64,000 bases of DNA from Annona cherimola (GCA_030490835.1 CM059972.1:32591452-32655451); one strand, 5' to 3'; shown: positions 1-13,400, counted from the first letter of the stretch. Notes: generated by a model not told the origin, from the letters alone. Translations and numbers: made by a program.

Positions 1-1557
1 CAATTTTTGGAACCCATGAACAGTAACTTTCACACTATGAATAATAACCTGCTACAGTAAACGTGAACATTAATCTGCTATAGTAACTATGAACAGTGAA
101 CAACGTGATCTTGTAGAAATTTGAGATTAATATTTGAGGATTAAGACGTCAACTAAGTGCTTAAGAATGAGCACAATGTGCGAAATGTGGAAAATATGGT
201 GAAATGAATGATATAATGCATAAGTTATGATGTGCATGTACACCCGACTTGAAATTCAAGTAGGTTGTGAATGATAATGGAAATGGGTTGGAAATCTGAG
301 TTGAATACAAGCAAAAGAAAGTATATGAATGCTATGTCATTCTTATATGTATAGGCAAAGGCAAAGAGATAAGCGAAACGGAAAGCTAAGCAAGCAAGGT
401 AAGAAAGCAAACCCTTTTGAAAATATATTTTATTCTCAAGTATTTATGAAATGTGTTTAAGGGTGGTTATTCCTATAATCTTTTGAAATGATGAATGTTT
501 ATGAGTTTTTATGGAAAGTCATGCCGGCATATTGATATCATGTGATGTTCATGGACATGTGCACATGTATGATGCATAATGAAGAGGCTTTAGTGGAGGT
601 AGAGAGCAGATCAGAGGGTCCCCCTTCATTATTGCCGAGTCGTATGGGCTGTGTGCCGGCGGCGTCCTCCCAAGGGGTGGAGGCAAAGGAATGTTATGTG
701 TGAATGAATGCATTGCATTTTTATACATGGATTGAAAAGGAAAACATGGATTTGAAATGATGTTTTAAAGGAATAGTGCAAATAATTCTCTACATGAGAA
801 TGACAAGTTACCTGGTGTAAGAGGTATATAATGCTGGAAAAATTAAAAATCATGCATGTAGGAGACCAAGTAGGCTAATCAGGGTAAAGGACGCGAGGTC
901 CCCTTGACGAGGCCAAGTCGGAGAAGCCGACGTAATGGACCAAGCTATGTGAGATGTTTCCCAGGCTAGCGTACCTACACACGAAGGTTTATGTTAGGAA
1001 TGGAAAGGAAGCATTTGCACATCCAATGTTTATGAAATGATTTTTATGAAAAAGTTTCTGTGAATTTGATAGTTGATCACTTGGTAAGTGTCTTCTATAA
1101 AATGGAGAGAAATGCATTTAAACGAAAGAAAAATGCTTGCTTATTGAGTTTCGACTCATGTTTTGTTTTCCCAACCTCAGACAGGTGAAGCGAAAGCCAA
1201 GTGATAAAAGGCGTGTATTGCTAAAGGAAAAGAGGAATGTACAAAGGTTAGTAGATTTTTGCATGAATAAATGCCCTAATGAGATATGGCGAAAAAGACA
1301 TAGGTTGTATAAAAATTATAAAGTTATGAATAATATGAGAAGTTGATGATTTATGATGATATGCATAAGTCCATTATGAATGATGATGAGTATATGTTTA
1401 TATGATGAAAGAAAAGAAAAAGAAAGAAATTTTTTTTTTGGACGAGATCCAATTAAGAACCCGCCACGTGATCAGGGCAACAATCCTGAGTCACATTTAC
1501 CAATCGACAAGATATTGGAGTAAGGACTATGTGGATGCCTCGGTTCGGGGCGCCGCA
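1..1557 (+). repeat. Tekay-type LTR, 3' part (cut by window edge)
   Basis: This is the downstream part of a plus-oriented long LTR whose start lies outside the window. It aligns by eye with the solo LTR at 4863-7825 from about 6265 onward: the ACAGTAA-rich stretch (20-105), the micro-exon-like segment 355-398 between AG and GTAAG, the GC-rich island (about 596-680), the GATCACTTGGTAAGTGT motif (about 1075) and the terminal hairpin block (1469-1493). The end reads GGGGCGCCGCA, a decayed form of the family terminus GGGGCGCCACA. What follows (from 1558) is again LTR-tail sequence, so this copy was inserted into the tail of another LTR. The left TSD is outside the window. Confidence 0.8.
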
Positions 1558-1616
1558 CGTTTACCAATCGATAAGGTCTTGGAGTAAGGTTGTGATGTTT
1601 GGGCTGGGGCGCCATA
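1558..1616 (+). repeat. Tail fragment of a second Tekay-type LTR
   Basis: About 60 bases repeat the last bases of the family LTR (the segment from CGTTTACCAATCGATAAGG to the GGGGCGCC end), directly after the end of another LTR copy. The simplest reading is an LTR interrupted near its 3' end by the LTR that ends at 1557. The last bases (GCCATA in place of GCCACA) and a 9-base spacer precede the LTR that starts at 1626. Confidence 0.6.
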
Positions 1617-4600
1617 GAAGTTGGTTGTAACACCCGGACCCAAGTAGAACTTGTATTTATGTATTTAGATTGAATTTATGATTTATGTGAGTTTTGATTC
1701 ACCTATGAATGACTTTTATGATAATATTTTGAAATTGAGAATTTGATTAAAAATAGAAGTTGGAATAGATTGCTATGGTCAAGTGGTTTATTAGGGATCA
1801 TAAATGGATAATGTGCCATGAATAATTATCTTAATTATCATGATTTAATTAATAAAAAGGAAAAGGGAAAATGTGGAACTAAGTTGGAATATATTAGAAA
1901 ATTCATAACTTAACGCCAGTAAGGCGGATTAAGGTGAAAATGGAGAGATAGGCACAGAATTTCATGCTCAATTTTATGGATGAATTGGATTGAGCAAATG
2001 TGATGGTATTATGGAGATAATTAATTAATTTCATCTTAATCCAAGGATGAACTTCAAGTGGCTATAACTTGAGATGAAAACGTCATTTTGAAGTGAAATT
2101 TGAGATGAACGGTTAAAACAACTTGATTAATTTTATGAATGGAATGGATTAGGCTAATTACCAAGAAAATATGCGTTGTCACTAAAAGACGAAATGAGTT
2201 GGACACTTGTGCATGTAATCATGAGATTTAGATGCTAATCATGAGATTAGGATCATACCCATGCGAGATGTCAACCTTAGAGAATTATGGCATGATTTTC
2301 TTGATTATCAAAAATGAGAAAATCTAAGATAATCCAATGCATTAAAACCATGCATTAAGAAGCCATTGAGGTGGCATGCTTGGACTCACATGGGAGGAGA
2401 TAAAGTGGAATTTTTTATTTTCAAAAAATTCCTAAAATTACACCACACAAGCTTAATCATCTAAGGTAATTATGGAGCTGAGATTTTTATCAGTAAATGA
2501 CAAAACCCAGCCACATGGACGACCAAGGGAGAAGGATTAAGAGATAAAGTGATTTTTGAGATTTTACATAAGATAATTATGGATTTTACTTGGAGCAAAT
2601 CAAGCCATGTCAATTAAGCCATCAATTACCCCAAATGAGGTGGCAAGTGGGCCCCACAATCCAGCAAAAAATCAGCAAGGGGGCAGGAGCATAAGGACGT
2701 TCCATTTTTGCAGAAAAATCAAAGGAGAAAAATCAAAGAGAAGCTAGCCAAAGGGCACGTCCACTTTTTGGAGGAGAAATCCAACGAAAAAAATTCCCAA
2801 ACCAAGAACACCCCAAGCATACCCAAATCCCAGCAAAGGGAAAGAGGAAGAAAAGGGAAGAAAGAAAGGAAGAAAGAAAGAAGAAAAAGATGAAGAGAAT
2901 GAGGAGCAAGGAGAGGAATCCAAGTTAGAAGGGTGGAAACTCAAGTTTAGCTCAAATCAAGTAAGTATATCTTGGAATTTGATTCATTAAAATCCAAATT
3001 CTCTACCTTTATTTATGGTTCATAAATATGATTCATAATATACCTCTAAAGAAAGGTTAATAACATTCTGGAATTGAGTATTGATTAAGGGTTTTGCATA
3101 TGTATTGAAAGGAGATGCAAATATGGGAGCAAAACCTAGAAGAAATGAGGCAAAAATATAAAATAGGAACGGAATAGTAAATAAATGAATTTTAGCATGA
3201 AATTTGTGTGAAGACTCAAAAAATGATGATTAAGGAACGACCCAATTTTCAGCTTAAAAGAGTAAGCATTCTGTAAATTAAAAATCTGAAAAAATCAACC
3301 TGGATAGGGTCGCACGGGTGCTAGGATCAGCTATACTATATAATTTTTAATAATTTTTATACAAGGTATTTTAAGCTGAAAATTTTTTCTGAAGTGGAAG
3401 ACATCATGGGTTACTTAAAAATATATAAATTTATTTTTGAAAGGTATAAATATATCTAATAATTTATGTGATTCGAACTATCTGAAAATGACTGCTGCTG
3501 TCCAGCAGAGTGAAAATACCGAAATAAATATAAATATTTCATATATTGTGCTGGAAATATTTATTTTGGTTAATTAATATAGTTATGAAGGTATGACAGA
3601 AATTTCAGATTTAAATTCCTTGATTTGATTATGGTTTCGAATTTAGAGAGATCAGTATGTCTGATTTCAGCATTATGGACAGATTAAGAAAGAAATTCAA
3701 ATAAATATTAAATTCTAGAATTTTGTGATGAAATTTAACTTATAATAAGATATAAACCAATACCATAAGTGATTATGAAGATTTAACCCATTAGAGATGA
3801 ATGTTAGAAAGGATGGAATTTAGGGTAATGTATATGACCCGATCTTCACATTTTTATGATATGTATGAAATATGAATTATGCTAATGCGTTTATGGATGA
3901 TTTAGAGGATAAAATACCCTGAAATATATGCACTTTGGATGGCCAAAATGAATGAGGAAGAAAGACCCAAATTTTGGAATTTTATATGAACAAGGAGGCA
4001 AACACGCAAGGAGCGTCCAGAGATGATTATGGCACGAATGATAAATAGTGAGTGTAATCCATATGGATGAATGATTGCTATGTAAGTGATCTATGAATGA
4101 AATGAATTGTGGATTGGAAAACTATATGTGTGCAAGCAAATGGAAATGTTATAAATGCAACGTCATTCTCATGTATAGGTAAAGGCAAAGAAAAGATTGA
4201 GTAAGGATCAAGGCAAGCAAGGTAAGCAAGCAATTTTCTAAATACTTCTTGTTTTTGGATTTGCAAAGGTATGATTTAAACTCTTATTAATGTATTTAAG
4301 GATGGCCATTCCTTTATCTTGTTTTGCAATGAAATGATATTTCTCTAACAGATTTCTATAATGCTTTCTCCAATATTCTTAGCAAATGATGATATATGAA
4401 TTTGTGAATGGAAAATCATGCTGGCATGTCATGGCAAGGATCATGTTTATGACAAGTTCATGTGCACAAAACATGAGGTCCACCTGGAGGCAGTAAGAGG
4501 ACCGAGGTCCCCCTCAGGTGTGGCCAAGTCGCAAAGAAGACGGTTGAGGACCGACGGCGCCTCCCTGCATGGGAGAGAGGAATGAGTCGAATGGTTGCCT

Positions 4601-4862
4601 AGCTAGCTTCCGTCCAATGATTCATGTTTTGAAATGATTCACTGCATTGCATTGCTCATGTGGTTTCAATGGAAAAAGGTTTTCATCCGATTAGCAGTTG
4701 ATCACTTGATAAGTGTCTTCTACTAAGATGGAAGGAAATGCTTTTATGCAAAAGTTGCCTTCAAAATGAATTTCCTGAAAACTATAGCTTGCTTATTGAG
4801 TTCCGACTCATGTTTTGTTTTCCAAATCCACAGACAGGTGAAAGGATTAATGAGGCAATGGA

Positions 4863-7825
4863 TGTGAAACCCTAATCTAAGACACATGTACAAAACCTTA
4901 GGGTTGGAAACCCTAGGTAATTTATTAATAAAATATATAATCATGAGTATAAAAACATGTGTATTAGAGGTTAAAGAAATACAATTGTGGAATTAAACCA
5001 CGTGAATAGTGCACATAAATAGTATACATGAATAGTAACTGAGGTGATTAAGAGTTAATCACTTAGATTAACCTAATCACAAAAAGACAAAAAAGAGATT
5101 TAATCACTACAGGATGAAATAGCAATTGTTTTTTATATTTTAATCCAATTTTGGATTTTAGTAAAAAATAAAGAAAAATGCATAATTTGCAATCCAGGCG
5201 TCGGATTTAGATGAAATTTTTTATGGATGGTTAAAAATTCATGATGGACATGATGAATGGTTTAATATGTGATGAAAATCACAAATTAAGGGTCAAGATG
5301 AAACGTCAAAAGGAGATCAAAAAGTAGCTTAATTTTTCATTAATGCTACTTTTAACTTTTTATTAAATTAAATAATTTAAAAAAATAAAAATAATAAATG
5401 AACAGAAGCTATTGCAGGAGCATGGCAGGGGGTGGGTGGATATTTGACCAAAAATCAATGGTTTAAATTCATCCTCATCCAAGATCAATGGGTAAGATTT
5501 AATTAGCCTAAATTAAATAATTTTAAAAATAAAAAAATCATGAAAATAGGGCTGCTATAGAGGGGCTGGAGATGCTGTAGGGTGGGATGCTCTTGGCTCA
5601 ATGCGTTTTTCAAATTTAGAAAAAATACCATTTTATAATTTAATACATCAAGCAAGGGGTAAATTTCAAATTCTTAAAAAATCAAGCTCTATAAATAGGG
5701 CCAAGGGGTGGAAGTCCAAGGAATCATTCTCCTAGCTCCATTTGAACATTTTTCACCCCCACCACATTTTAGCCTTGAGGAGAAAGAAGAGGAGAAAGTT
5801 TGAGAGAGAAAGTGTGAGAGAAAGAGGGATATCTCCACGTCGGGTAAGTGATTTCTTCCCAAAAATTTTTTGGATGTTAAGTTGGGTAAAACCATGCTTT
5901 GATAATGCCTATCATGAGAAAATAAGTATAATTATAATGCTTAATTGGAATTATGCTAAAATATCAAAAATTTGGAGCAAAGATAGAGTATTCGGGAGGA
6001 TAACATATAATATGTGTAAATAATACTCCAAAATTGATAAATGACGATTTTGGATGAATTAATATGATGTTTTAATGATGATATATTAATTTCATGATTT
6101 TTGGAATTAAGGATTATGCTTAAGTGAATTTATGTTAATTTTTAGTATATGGAGAAAATGATTTATTTAGCCAAGTAAATGATGATAAATTCAAAATATA
6201 TGAAATTTCTCATGATATACTAAGCATAAGCTATGTCATGTATTTTTTATTTTTGAAAAAAATGTCAATTTTTGGAACTCATGAACAGCAACCCACGTTG
6301 CTGTGAACACTATCCTCGTGTGAACAGTGATTTACTACAGTAATCTGCTACAGTAATTATGAACAGTGAACAACAAGATTTTGGGAAAAATTTGAGATTT
6401 ATTTTTATATATTTATGAGGATATATGGATGGAATTTTTAAAAGATTTATGGATAAAAATCCATATAATGAGGTAATGTCCAAGTATATGTATAAGATTA
6501 ACCTCTAAAGAAATGAGGTAATGGATGATTATAAAGTATGCATGGGAAGTAAACTAAGACATGAAATGATATAGGTAAAATATCATTTTTTCTTGTATAG
6601 GAAAAGGAAAGGAAAAGGTGGAGGACACAGACTGAGGAGGTAAGCAAGTTCTATTTTGATATTGCTTTTCAAATATTGCAAATGATTGCAAATATGATTA
6701 TGAAATGTGTTTAAGGATGGCCACTCCTATAATGTTTGAAATGATAAATGTTTGTTTGCTTCTCAAATGATTTTTATGAAGTTTATGATTCATGTCATGC
6801 CGACATATGTATGTATGAACATGGTGCACAAAGAAGAGACTTTGGTGGAGGTAGTAAGCGGATCGGGGATCCCCCTTCACTATTGCTGAGTCGCAAGGAC
6901 CGTGTGCCGGTGGCATCCTCCCAAGAGAGTGGAGGCAAAGGAAAATCATGTGTGAATGAATGCATTGCATTTTTATGAAATGCATAAGTATGAAAAGGTT
7001 TACATGATGTTTTATTGAAACAATGTTTCAAAAAGGGATGGTGCAAATAATTCTCTACATGAGAATGACAAATCACCTGGTGTAAGAGGTATATAATGCT
7101 GGAAAAATCAAAAGTCATGCATGTAGGAGACCATGTAGGCTAATCAAGGTAAAGGACACAAGGTCCCCCTTCACGAGTCCAAGTCGGAGAGAGAGCCGGC
7201 GTATTGGACCATGCTATGTGAGATGTTTCCTGGGCTAGCGTACCCATACACGAAGGTCTATGTCAGGAATGGAAAGGAAACATTTGTACATCCAATGTTT
7301 ATGAAACGATTTTTATGAAAAGGTTTCTATTCCATTGGTAGTTGATCACTTGGTAAGTGTCTCCTATCAAATGGAAAGAAATGCATTTGAATGCAAGGAA
7401 AATATTTACTTGCCAAAGAAAAAGGCTTGCTTACTGAGTATTATTACTCATATGTGTTTTCAAAATAACAAACAGGCTATGGAGCTGACTCATAAAGGAT
7501 GCCAGGTAGAAATTATCTGCAAATTTAATTGCAGTTCTATGTATGCGTCCAAAGAGACAAATTTATGAAGCTATGTTTTATGGATATTACAAACATGATT
7601 GTATTTATGTGAATTATTTCAACAAAACAAGATTGAATGATTTTGTGATGATATGGATAAATGCAATGATAATGAATGTATGTCTATGTGATGAAAGAAA
7701 AAAAATTGGACGAGATCCAATTAAGTACCCACCGTGTGATCAGGGCAACAATCCTGAGTCACGTTTACCAATCGACAAAATCCCGGAGTAAGGTCAAATG
7801 TGACGCCCCTGTTCGGGGCGCCACA
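4863..7825 (+). mobile_element. Tekay-type solo LTR with TSD
   Basis: A complete LTR of 2963 bp runs from TGTGAAACCC to GGGGCGCCACA with no internal region. Flanks are ATGGA (4858-4862) and ACGGA (7826-7830), a 5-bp TSD with one transition. It sits inside the 5' LTR of the outer element; the host LTR text continues on both sides (GACAGGTGAAAGG before, GCACGGGAAAG after). Visible parts: TATA box 5690-5699, purine-rich leader, GTAAGT at 5844, micro-exon-like segment 6601-6639, GC-rich island (about 6835-6925), terminal hairpin block 7737-7761. A solo LTR is the usual product of LTR-LTR recombination. Confidence 0.9.
5690..5699 (+). promoter_or_regulatory. LTR TATA box
   Basis: TATAAATAGG within the solo LTR 4863-7825. 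The same box with the same context (TATAAATAGGGC, then a few dozen bases to a purine-rich leader) recurs at 11218, 42991 and 60206, and as TATAAATAAG at 40195. It is the likely core promoter of the LTR; transcription would start about 30 bases downstream. Confidence 0.75.
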
Positions 7826-8230
7826 ACGGAGCACGGGAAAGACTTTGCAAATGATGAGTTTTTTGATATTACACATGGTTACATAAATGAATGAATGAAT
7901 GTTTAATGAATGGAGAAAATGATGATTTGGTGAACATATGTCGTTGTGTCATGTAATACTTATGGTGATACAAGTTTGAAATGATGAATGAAATCACAGA
8001 GCTTTTATGATGAATGTTGAGATGTCATGAATATATATATATATATGAATCACAGGATGTGAAATGGACAAAGATATATTATGATGCCCCACACTGAAAG
8101 ACTAAACTAAAGGCCTCAACTCCTAAGAAGTTATGAATTCTGCCGTGTGACAGGGCAACAATCCTGATCACGTTTACCAATCGATAGATCCTGGAGTAAG
8201 GTTGTGACGCCCGATTTTTGGGCGCCACAT

Positions 8231-8248
8231 TGGTATCAAAGTATGGAT
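8231..8248 (+). other. Primer binding site, initiator-Met tRNA
   Basis: TGGTATCAAAGTATGG starts two bases after the 5' LTR end (8229). It matches the plant initiator methionine tRNA 3' complement TGGTATCAGAGC with one G-to-A change in the first 12 bases. This is the usual primer for Tekay/Del chromoviruses and marks the start of minus-strand DNA synthesis. Confidence 0.85.
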
Positions 8249-8394
8249 TGGTAAATAGGCGTGGAAAATTTTCTAAGTATGAAACATTATAGCATATGAT
8301 GCTAGATATGTGATATATGATGTGTTATCTATGATTATGATGTTTTGCATTATGATGTTTTGAATATATCTAACATGCTATGTTTAAACTATAG

Positions 8395-9162
8395 ATGACG
8401 GACAAAGGAAAAAGGGGTATGAATGATGATGAGCTTAGAAAGGAAATGGAGGAGGTGTAGAGTAGACAAAGATTTGAGGATAACATGAATAGATGGTGGA
8501 GATCTCAGCAAAATGCAGCTTATCTCCCACCAGTTCCACCAAGTTTTCAACCTAGGCACCCTCCACCATAAGCTCAAGGAGGCTATGATGTCAACCCCCA
8601 TCTACACAGGCAGAGTCTGGAGAAGTCCACGAGTCAGGCTCCTAGAGCAGAGGTTTCTACAATACCTCATTTTGATCTCTCGGTCCCCACTAACCGAATT
8701 ATGGCACAAGATATTCAACATTTTTAGGATTATCTTCTAGCACCTACACCCCCAAACCTAGGCCCACGGTACAGGCTTGCCAATGGGTGTGTTCAATTTA
8801 GGCACGGGGTAAGTTGGGAACGAATACACCAGAAAGAGGAGGTAGCCCTAGTAATAGAACAACGACGGGCTCAAGGAATCATAGAAACCCCCATGTCACT
8901 TGGTCCTGATAACATGGTGTTACGTATGGAGGAAGATGATGGTGAACCCATCCAGTTTAGTTGTGACGATGATGATGAGGATTCCTTAGAGAAATTTCTC
9001 GAACTTGACGAGAAAGAGGAAAATAATGATGATAATGATGGTGGTGGTAATGTTAATGTTGATCCCCTTGCATGGTCCGACGCTAGCACTATTACCGAGG
9101 AACTCACAGAAGTCTTGCCTAGTAGGAGGCATGATTTGAGGAGGGGTCCCGGTAGACGATGA
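8395..9162 (+). pseudogene. Conserved pre-gag ORF of Tekay-type element (function unknown)
   Basis: One frame of 256 codons runs from ATG 8395 to TGA 9162 with three in-frame stops (near residues 22, 62 and 112). It opens with the motif DKGKRGMNDDELRKEMEE, followed by a proline-rich middle (LPPVPPSFQPRHPPP), a motif with RHGVSW, an acidic stretch rich in D and E (from about residue 180), and the end RRGPGRR. The same ORF, in the same place between LTR and gag, is found on the minus strand at 34906-32367, with matching opening, RAQG(I/F)IETP motif, acidic stretch and RRGP(S/G)(K/R)R end. It has no zinc knuckle, protease or RT motif. I do not recognise the family; it could be an accessory or nucleic-acid-binding protein. 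Two copies with stops at different sites imply an ancestrally intact gene. Confidence 0.7.
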
Positions 9163-9598
9163 GTTTTATGTTTTCATGAATGTATATGTAAGTATAAATG
9201 TATGTATCAAGTATGGATGATGATGCTATGGTTTGCTATAATGTTTTGGCATGTACAAAGGTATGATCTATCTATATGATTGTGCTATGCCATGATGTGA
9301 TGGAATTTAGTTCATGATGGAATGTTTGAATTATGTGAAGGATGTTAATACATGAATGATTGATTATGAATGGTTATGATAATATAACTATGCATGAGGT
9401 AAGTAATTATGAATGAATATGAGTATGAATGATTATGAAAGTTTATGGATGTTTATGCTGATGAATGAAGGAAAGTGACATAATTAAGATTGGATGATCT
9501 GGTTATGTTAAATTAATCATATGATGATAAGATGCATATGACCTAACCTTAACCATGAATGAAGGTTATATGCTTTTGATATATTCAGAAAAAACATC
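9163..9598 (+). other. Spacer between pre-gag ORF and gag
   Basis: About 436 bases, AT-rich with many ATGA and TATGAATG words and no open frame. A similar spacer of about 370 bases lies between the two ORFs in the minus-strand copy (31995-32366), including a conserved GGTTATATGCTTTTGATATATTCAG-like stretch just before the gag ATG. It could hold a ribosome-reinitiation or splice signal, but nothing specific is visible. Confidence 0.5.
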
Positions 9599-10119
9599 AT
9601 GATAGATACGAGGTCAAAAATAAGAAAGAATAAGGGAAAGGAAATTGCTATGGAAATTCCCAGCCAGTATGAGGTTGGAGAAACTAGTAGACCTAAAAGG
9701 GGTAGACCAGAATCACATGGGCAAAACTTAAGAACTCGTCAAAGACGAGAGAATTTAAGCCCAGAAAGGGTAGCTGCGACAATGAAGGAAGCCATGCAGC
9801 AAGCTACTCAAGACTGGGCAACCCAAGCCGCAAATATTATCCAAGGCTTATGGGAAAGGACCCAGCAAGGGCAGTTGGGAAGTACTGAAAGAAAAGGACA
9901 CACTCCGATGGCTAACCCGACCCCCACAATGGCACTTACAAGAGATGAGGATCAACTGATAGAAGCAGACAGAAGAGCTATGAATGCATTCCTCACTCAA
10001 CGACCTCCTAAATTTTCTGGAGAACCTGACCTCGTACAAGCTGAACAATGGTTGATGGAGATTCAAAAGTTGTTCAAGATATCTCCGTGTAATGACAAGT
10101 AGAAAGAATTCCGCGTCAC
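9599..10119 (+). pseudogene. gag: Tekay-type Gag, N-terminal part (outer element)
   Basis: Gag forms the particle that packages element RNA. The frame starts at ATG 9599 (IDTRSKIRKNKGKE) and aligns with the minus-strand Gag that starts at 31994 (VEIRSRVRTNKGKE), which supports the start. Shared landmarks are QRRENLSPER, AMQQATQDW, IIQGLWERT, AFLTQRPPKFSGEPD and QAEQWLMEI, the last opening the Retrotrans_gag domain. A stop (AAG TAG) follows SPCNDK at 10102, where the other copy has CNDRQKVL. The frame is cut at 10119 by the Athila element; it resumes at 51999 with ATHLLVKDAHEWW. The five bases before the insert (GTCAC, 10115-10119) are the TSD. Confidence 0.88.
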
Positions 10120-10412
10120 TGATGAGCTGCGTATATGTCTAATTAAAATGCTCATTTTAACGCAAGTATACGTGCTGAGTAATAAAGAGTGAGTGAAGTA
10201 TCGTTCCCACGACGATATGGTCCAACTAGTGTTGTTAATTTGTTCAATTGCTTTCAGTGATTAGAAAGATATTTCGCAATTGAAGTTGAAAATACAAAAT
10301 ACGTAAAAGAAATAGAGGAGAGTTTAATGGAGTAAGAATGGAGTTGAATATGCATGCTTGCTTAGACCTGGAGAGAAAGAGGGAGGAGAAAAAACGGCGA
10401 CAGGGCTTGGGG
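10120..10412 (-). repeat. Athila 3' LTR remnant, outer piece
   Basis: About 200 bases match the start of the right-hand LTR at 47748 (the GAGCTGC / TCTAATTAAAATGCTC / GAGTGAGTGAAGTATCG series), then the two diverge near 10325. The piece ends at the solo LTR inserted at 10413 and resumes at 13868. Together the two pieces make only about 420 bp, against about 1.5 kb for the other LTR once its insertion is removed, so this LTR is internally deleted. Confidence 0.8.
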
Positions 10413-13400
10413 TGTGAAACCCGCAATCCTAGAATAACACATAGATTTTTGTACTAATTTTTATGATAAATAAAATTCACGAAATATGTTATATTTGCAA
10501 ATGTGTGTACTAGAGGTTAAAATAATGCAATTAAGAATTTAACCCACGTGAATAGTGAACGTGAATAGTAATCGATGATTAAGACACGTGATTAAGAGTT
10601 AATTACTTGGATTAACCTAATCACAAAAAGACAAAATAGGGATTTAATCACTACAAGACAAAATAGCATTACTTTTTATTATTTTAATACAAATTTGGAT
10701 TTTAGTGGAAAAATAGAAAAAAATTCATAATTTACAATCCGAGTGTCGGAATTTGATGAAATTTTTTATGGATGGTTAAAAATTAATCTTGGACATGATG
10801 AATAGGTTAAGATGTGATGAAAATCACAAATCAAGGGTCAAGATGGAATGTCAAGAGGAGATCAAAAAAGTAGCCAACTTTTAATTAATTTGATTTTTGA
10901 CTTTTTAATAAAATAAATAAATAAATAAAAAGCAGCTGCAATGCAGGGAAGTGCAGGGGCTGTTGACTTTTGGGGCCAAATCTAATGACCACAAATTAAT
11001 CTTATCATATATCAACGGTTGAGATTAATTTTCTTAAAAATAATTAATTTTAATAAATTAAAAATCTAGGAAAAATAGGGCTTCCATAGGGGGATGGAGT
11101 AGGCCTAGGGTGGCTGCACAAAGCTCCATGCATTTTCAAAATTATAAAAAAAATATTTTTATAATTAAATACCTCAAGCTAAGGGGGTAAAATCCAATTT
11201 TTTGAAAGATCAGGCCCTATAAATAGGGCAGCAGGGGGACGTCCAAGGAATCAAAAACCCAGCTCCATTTGAGCATTTTCCACCCCCCATCACGTTCTAG
11301 CCTTGAGGAGAAAGAAGAGGAGAAAGTTGGAGAGAAAAAGTATGAGAAAAAGTGGGATATCTTCACTTCGGGTAAGCGATTTCCACCCAAATTTCTTTTG
11401 GATGTTAAGTAAGGTAAAACCATGCTTAGATAATGTCTAAGCATAAAAAAATAAGTATATTTATAATGCTTAATTGAAATTATGCCAAAATATCAAAAAT
11501 TTGGAGCGAAGATAGGGTATTTGGGAAGATAGCATATAATATGTGAAAATAATGCTCTAAAATTGATGAATGATGATTTGGGATGAATTATTATGATAAA
11601 TATGATGTTGGAATGATGATATATTAATTTCATGATTTTTGGAATTAAGGATTATGCTTAAGTGAATTTATGTTGATTTTTAGTATATGACGCTAAGTAA
11701 ATGATGATAAATTCAAAATGTATGAAATTTTCTATGATATACTAGGCATAAGCTATGTCATAGTATTTTTTATTTTTGAAAAAAATATCAATTTTGGGAA
11801 CTCATGAACAGTAACCACGTCTCTGTGAACAGTAACCTCGGATGAATATTAACTGCTACAGTAATTTTGCTACAGTAAACAGCGTGATTTTGGAAAAAAT
11901 TTGATATTAATATTTAAATCTAAGGATGAAATTTTTAAGAATTTATGGATAAAAATCCATATAAGGAAATAATGACCAAGTATTTTTAAGGTTAACCTCT
12001 ATAAGAAATTATGGAGGAAAATAAGGTCATAAATGAATATAACATATGTATAATAAAGTATGTATATCCTTTTCACTTGTATAGGAAAAGGAAAGGAAAG
12101 GATAAAGGATTCAGACTAAAGCAAAACAGAGGTAAGCAAGCAAACTTTTTGAAAATAATTTTTATATGTTTTATATTGGAACCATGGAATATGTCAGAAT
12201 TGTTTTATTATAAGAAAATTCATATGGAAGAAAGGAGAAATGTTGAGATATTTGGGAATTGTTTTATCATAAGCAAATCCTTGTGAAAATGAGGAGAAAG
12301 GTGGAAATGGTTGCATTATAATGGAAAAGGAAATTTTTTGATTTCCAAATAATATTTGGTTTTATCGAATGAATTTAAAATGATTTTTTAAAATGTTTTG
12401 AAATGGATTTAAGGAAGGCCAATTGATAATCGATTTAAATGAAGATTTTTAAGGTAATGACCAAAGAATCATACAAGCTTACCTTCATATAGAAGTAACT
12501 CATGTGTCATGTGGACAAAGAATATGATAGCATATAAAGAAAATGAATTATGCATTGGTATATCCTTTGTTCATGAAAAACCCAAAAATGGGAAGAAAAG
12601 CATTTGCAAAATGTTTTATCTTTAGATATTAAAATATTTTCGAAATTGTTTTACTGCTCGAAATTTATTTAAAAATATTTTAGTAAAATTTTGAAATTAC
12701 TATTTCTCAAATATTTCCTTCAAATATTTTAAATGATTTAGAAACGTGATATTTAAATATTTTCAAAATTATTTAAGGTTGGTCATCCTGACGAAATATT
12801 TTTATTAACTTGTTAACTTGGGCTGTGCTAAGTTTTCAAGTTAGAAAAGGGAATACAGGCCGAGGTCTGTACTATTTTGAAATAACATGCTAGCATCAAG
12901 TTTTGAAAAGAAAAAGTCACAGACTAGGGTCTGTGGAGTTCCGTAAAAAGCATGCTAACATATGAATATGGAGAAAGGAATGTGCACATGAGTTATGTAC
13001 TAGGTCTACTGTAGAGGATATGCAGACCAGACATGGTTGCAAAATGGGCCCCCTCTGCGTAGGCCAAGTCGCTTCAAAATGGCGAAATGTCAGCGGCGCC
13101 CTCCCTGAAATGGAAGAAGAACACGGATAACTGTCTGGCTTGCGAGTTATCAAATGAAATGGTTTCTCTCCTAAGGAGGAAAGGGTGATCACTTGGTAAG
13201 TGTCACCTACTAGACGGATAGAAACGTATTGCATGATGGAAATGCTTGTTTTAAAAAGGTTTTACGGAAAATATTTTAAGGACATGAGAATGTCCTTGGA
13301 AAAAGGAAGTTTTATGAAAAAAACATTTTTATATTCATGGAAAAGAGGTTTACATGTTAAGTTTGCAAGCATATGTTTTATGAAAGGTTTTATGAAAAGG

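Larger units (their letters stand above)
1626..8229 (+). repeat. 5' LTR of outer Tekay-type element (interrupted)
   Basis: It begins TGTAACACCCGGACCCAAGT, matching the 3' LTR start at 53206 (TGTGATACCCAGACCCAAGT), and ends GGGCGCCACA at 8229, one base before the PBS. Without the nested solo LTR at 4863-7825 and its TSD it is about 3.6 kb, typical of Tekay/Del. It carries a purine-rich stretch (about 2820-2935) followed by a splice-like GTAAGT at 2961, a micro-exon-like segment 4179-4221, the GC-rich island (about 4477-4610) and the terminal hairpin block (about 8148-8170). The TATA region appears decayed (AGCATAAGGACGTTCC near 2690; intact copies have TATATAAGG then GGACGTCC). Confidence 0.85.

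Noticed and set aside
5742..6023. Plus-strand open frame of 93 codons
   Set aside because: It covers the LTR leader and its splice-like site, is not kept as a frame in sister LTRs, and has no recognisable domain.
12917..13234. Minus-strand open frame shared with 44802-45029
   Set aside because: Similarity reflects the conserved GC-rich LTR island; frames shift between copies.
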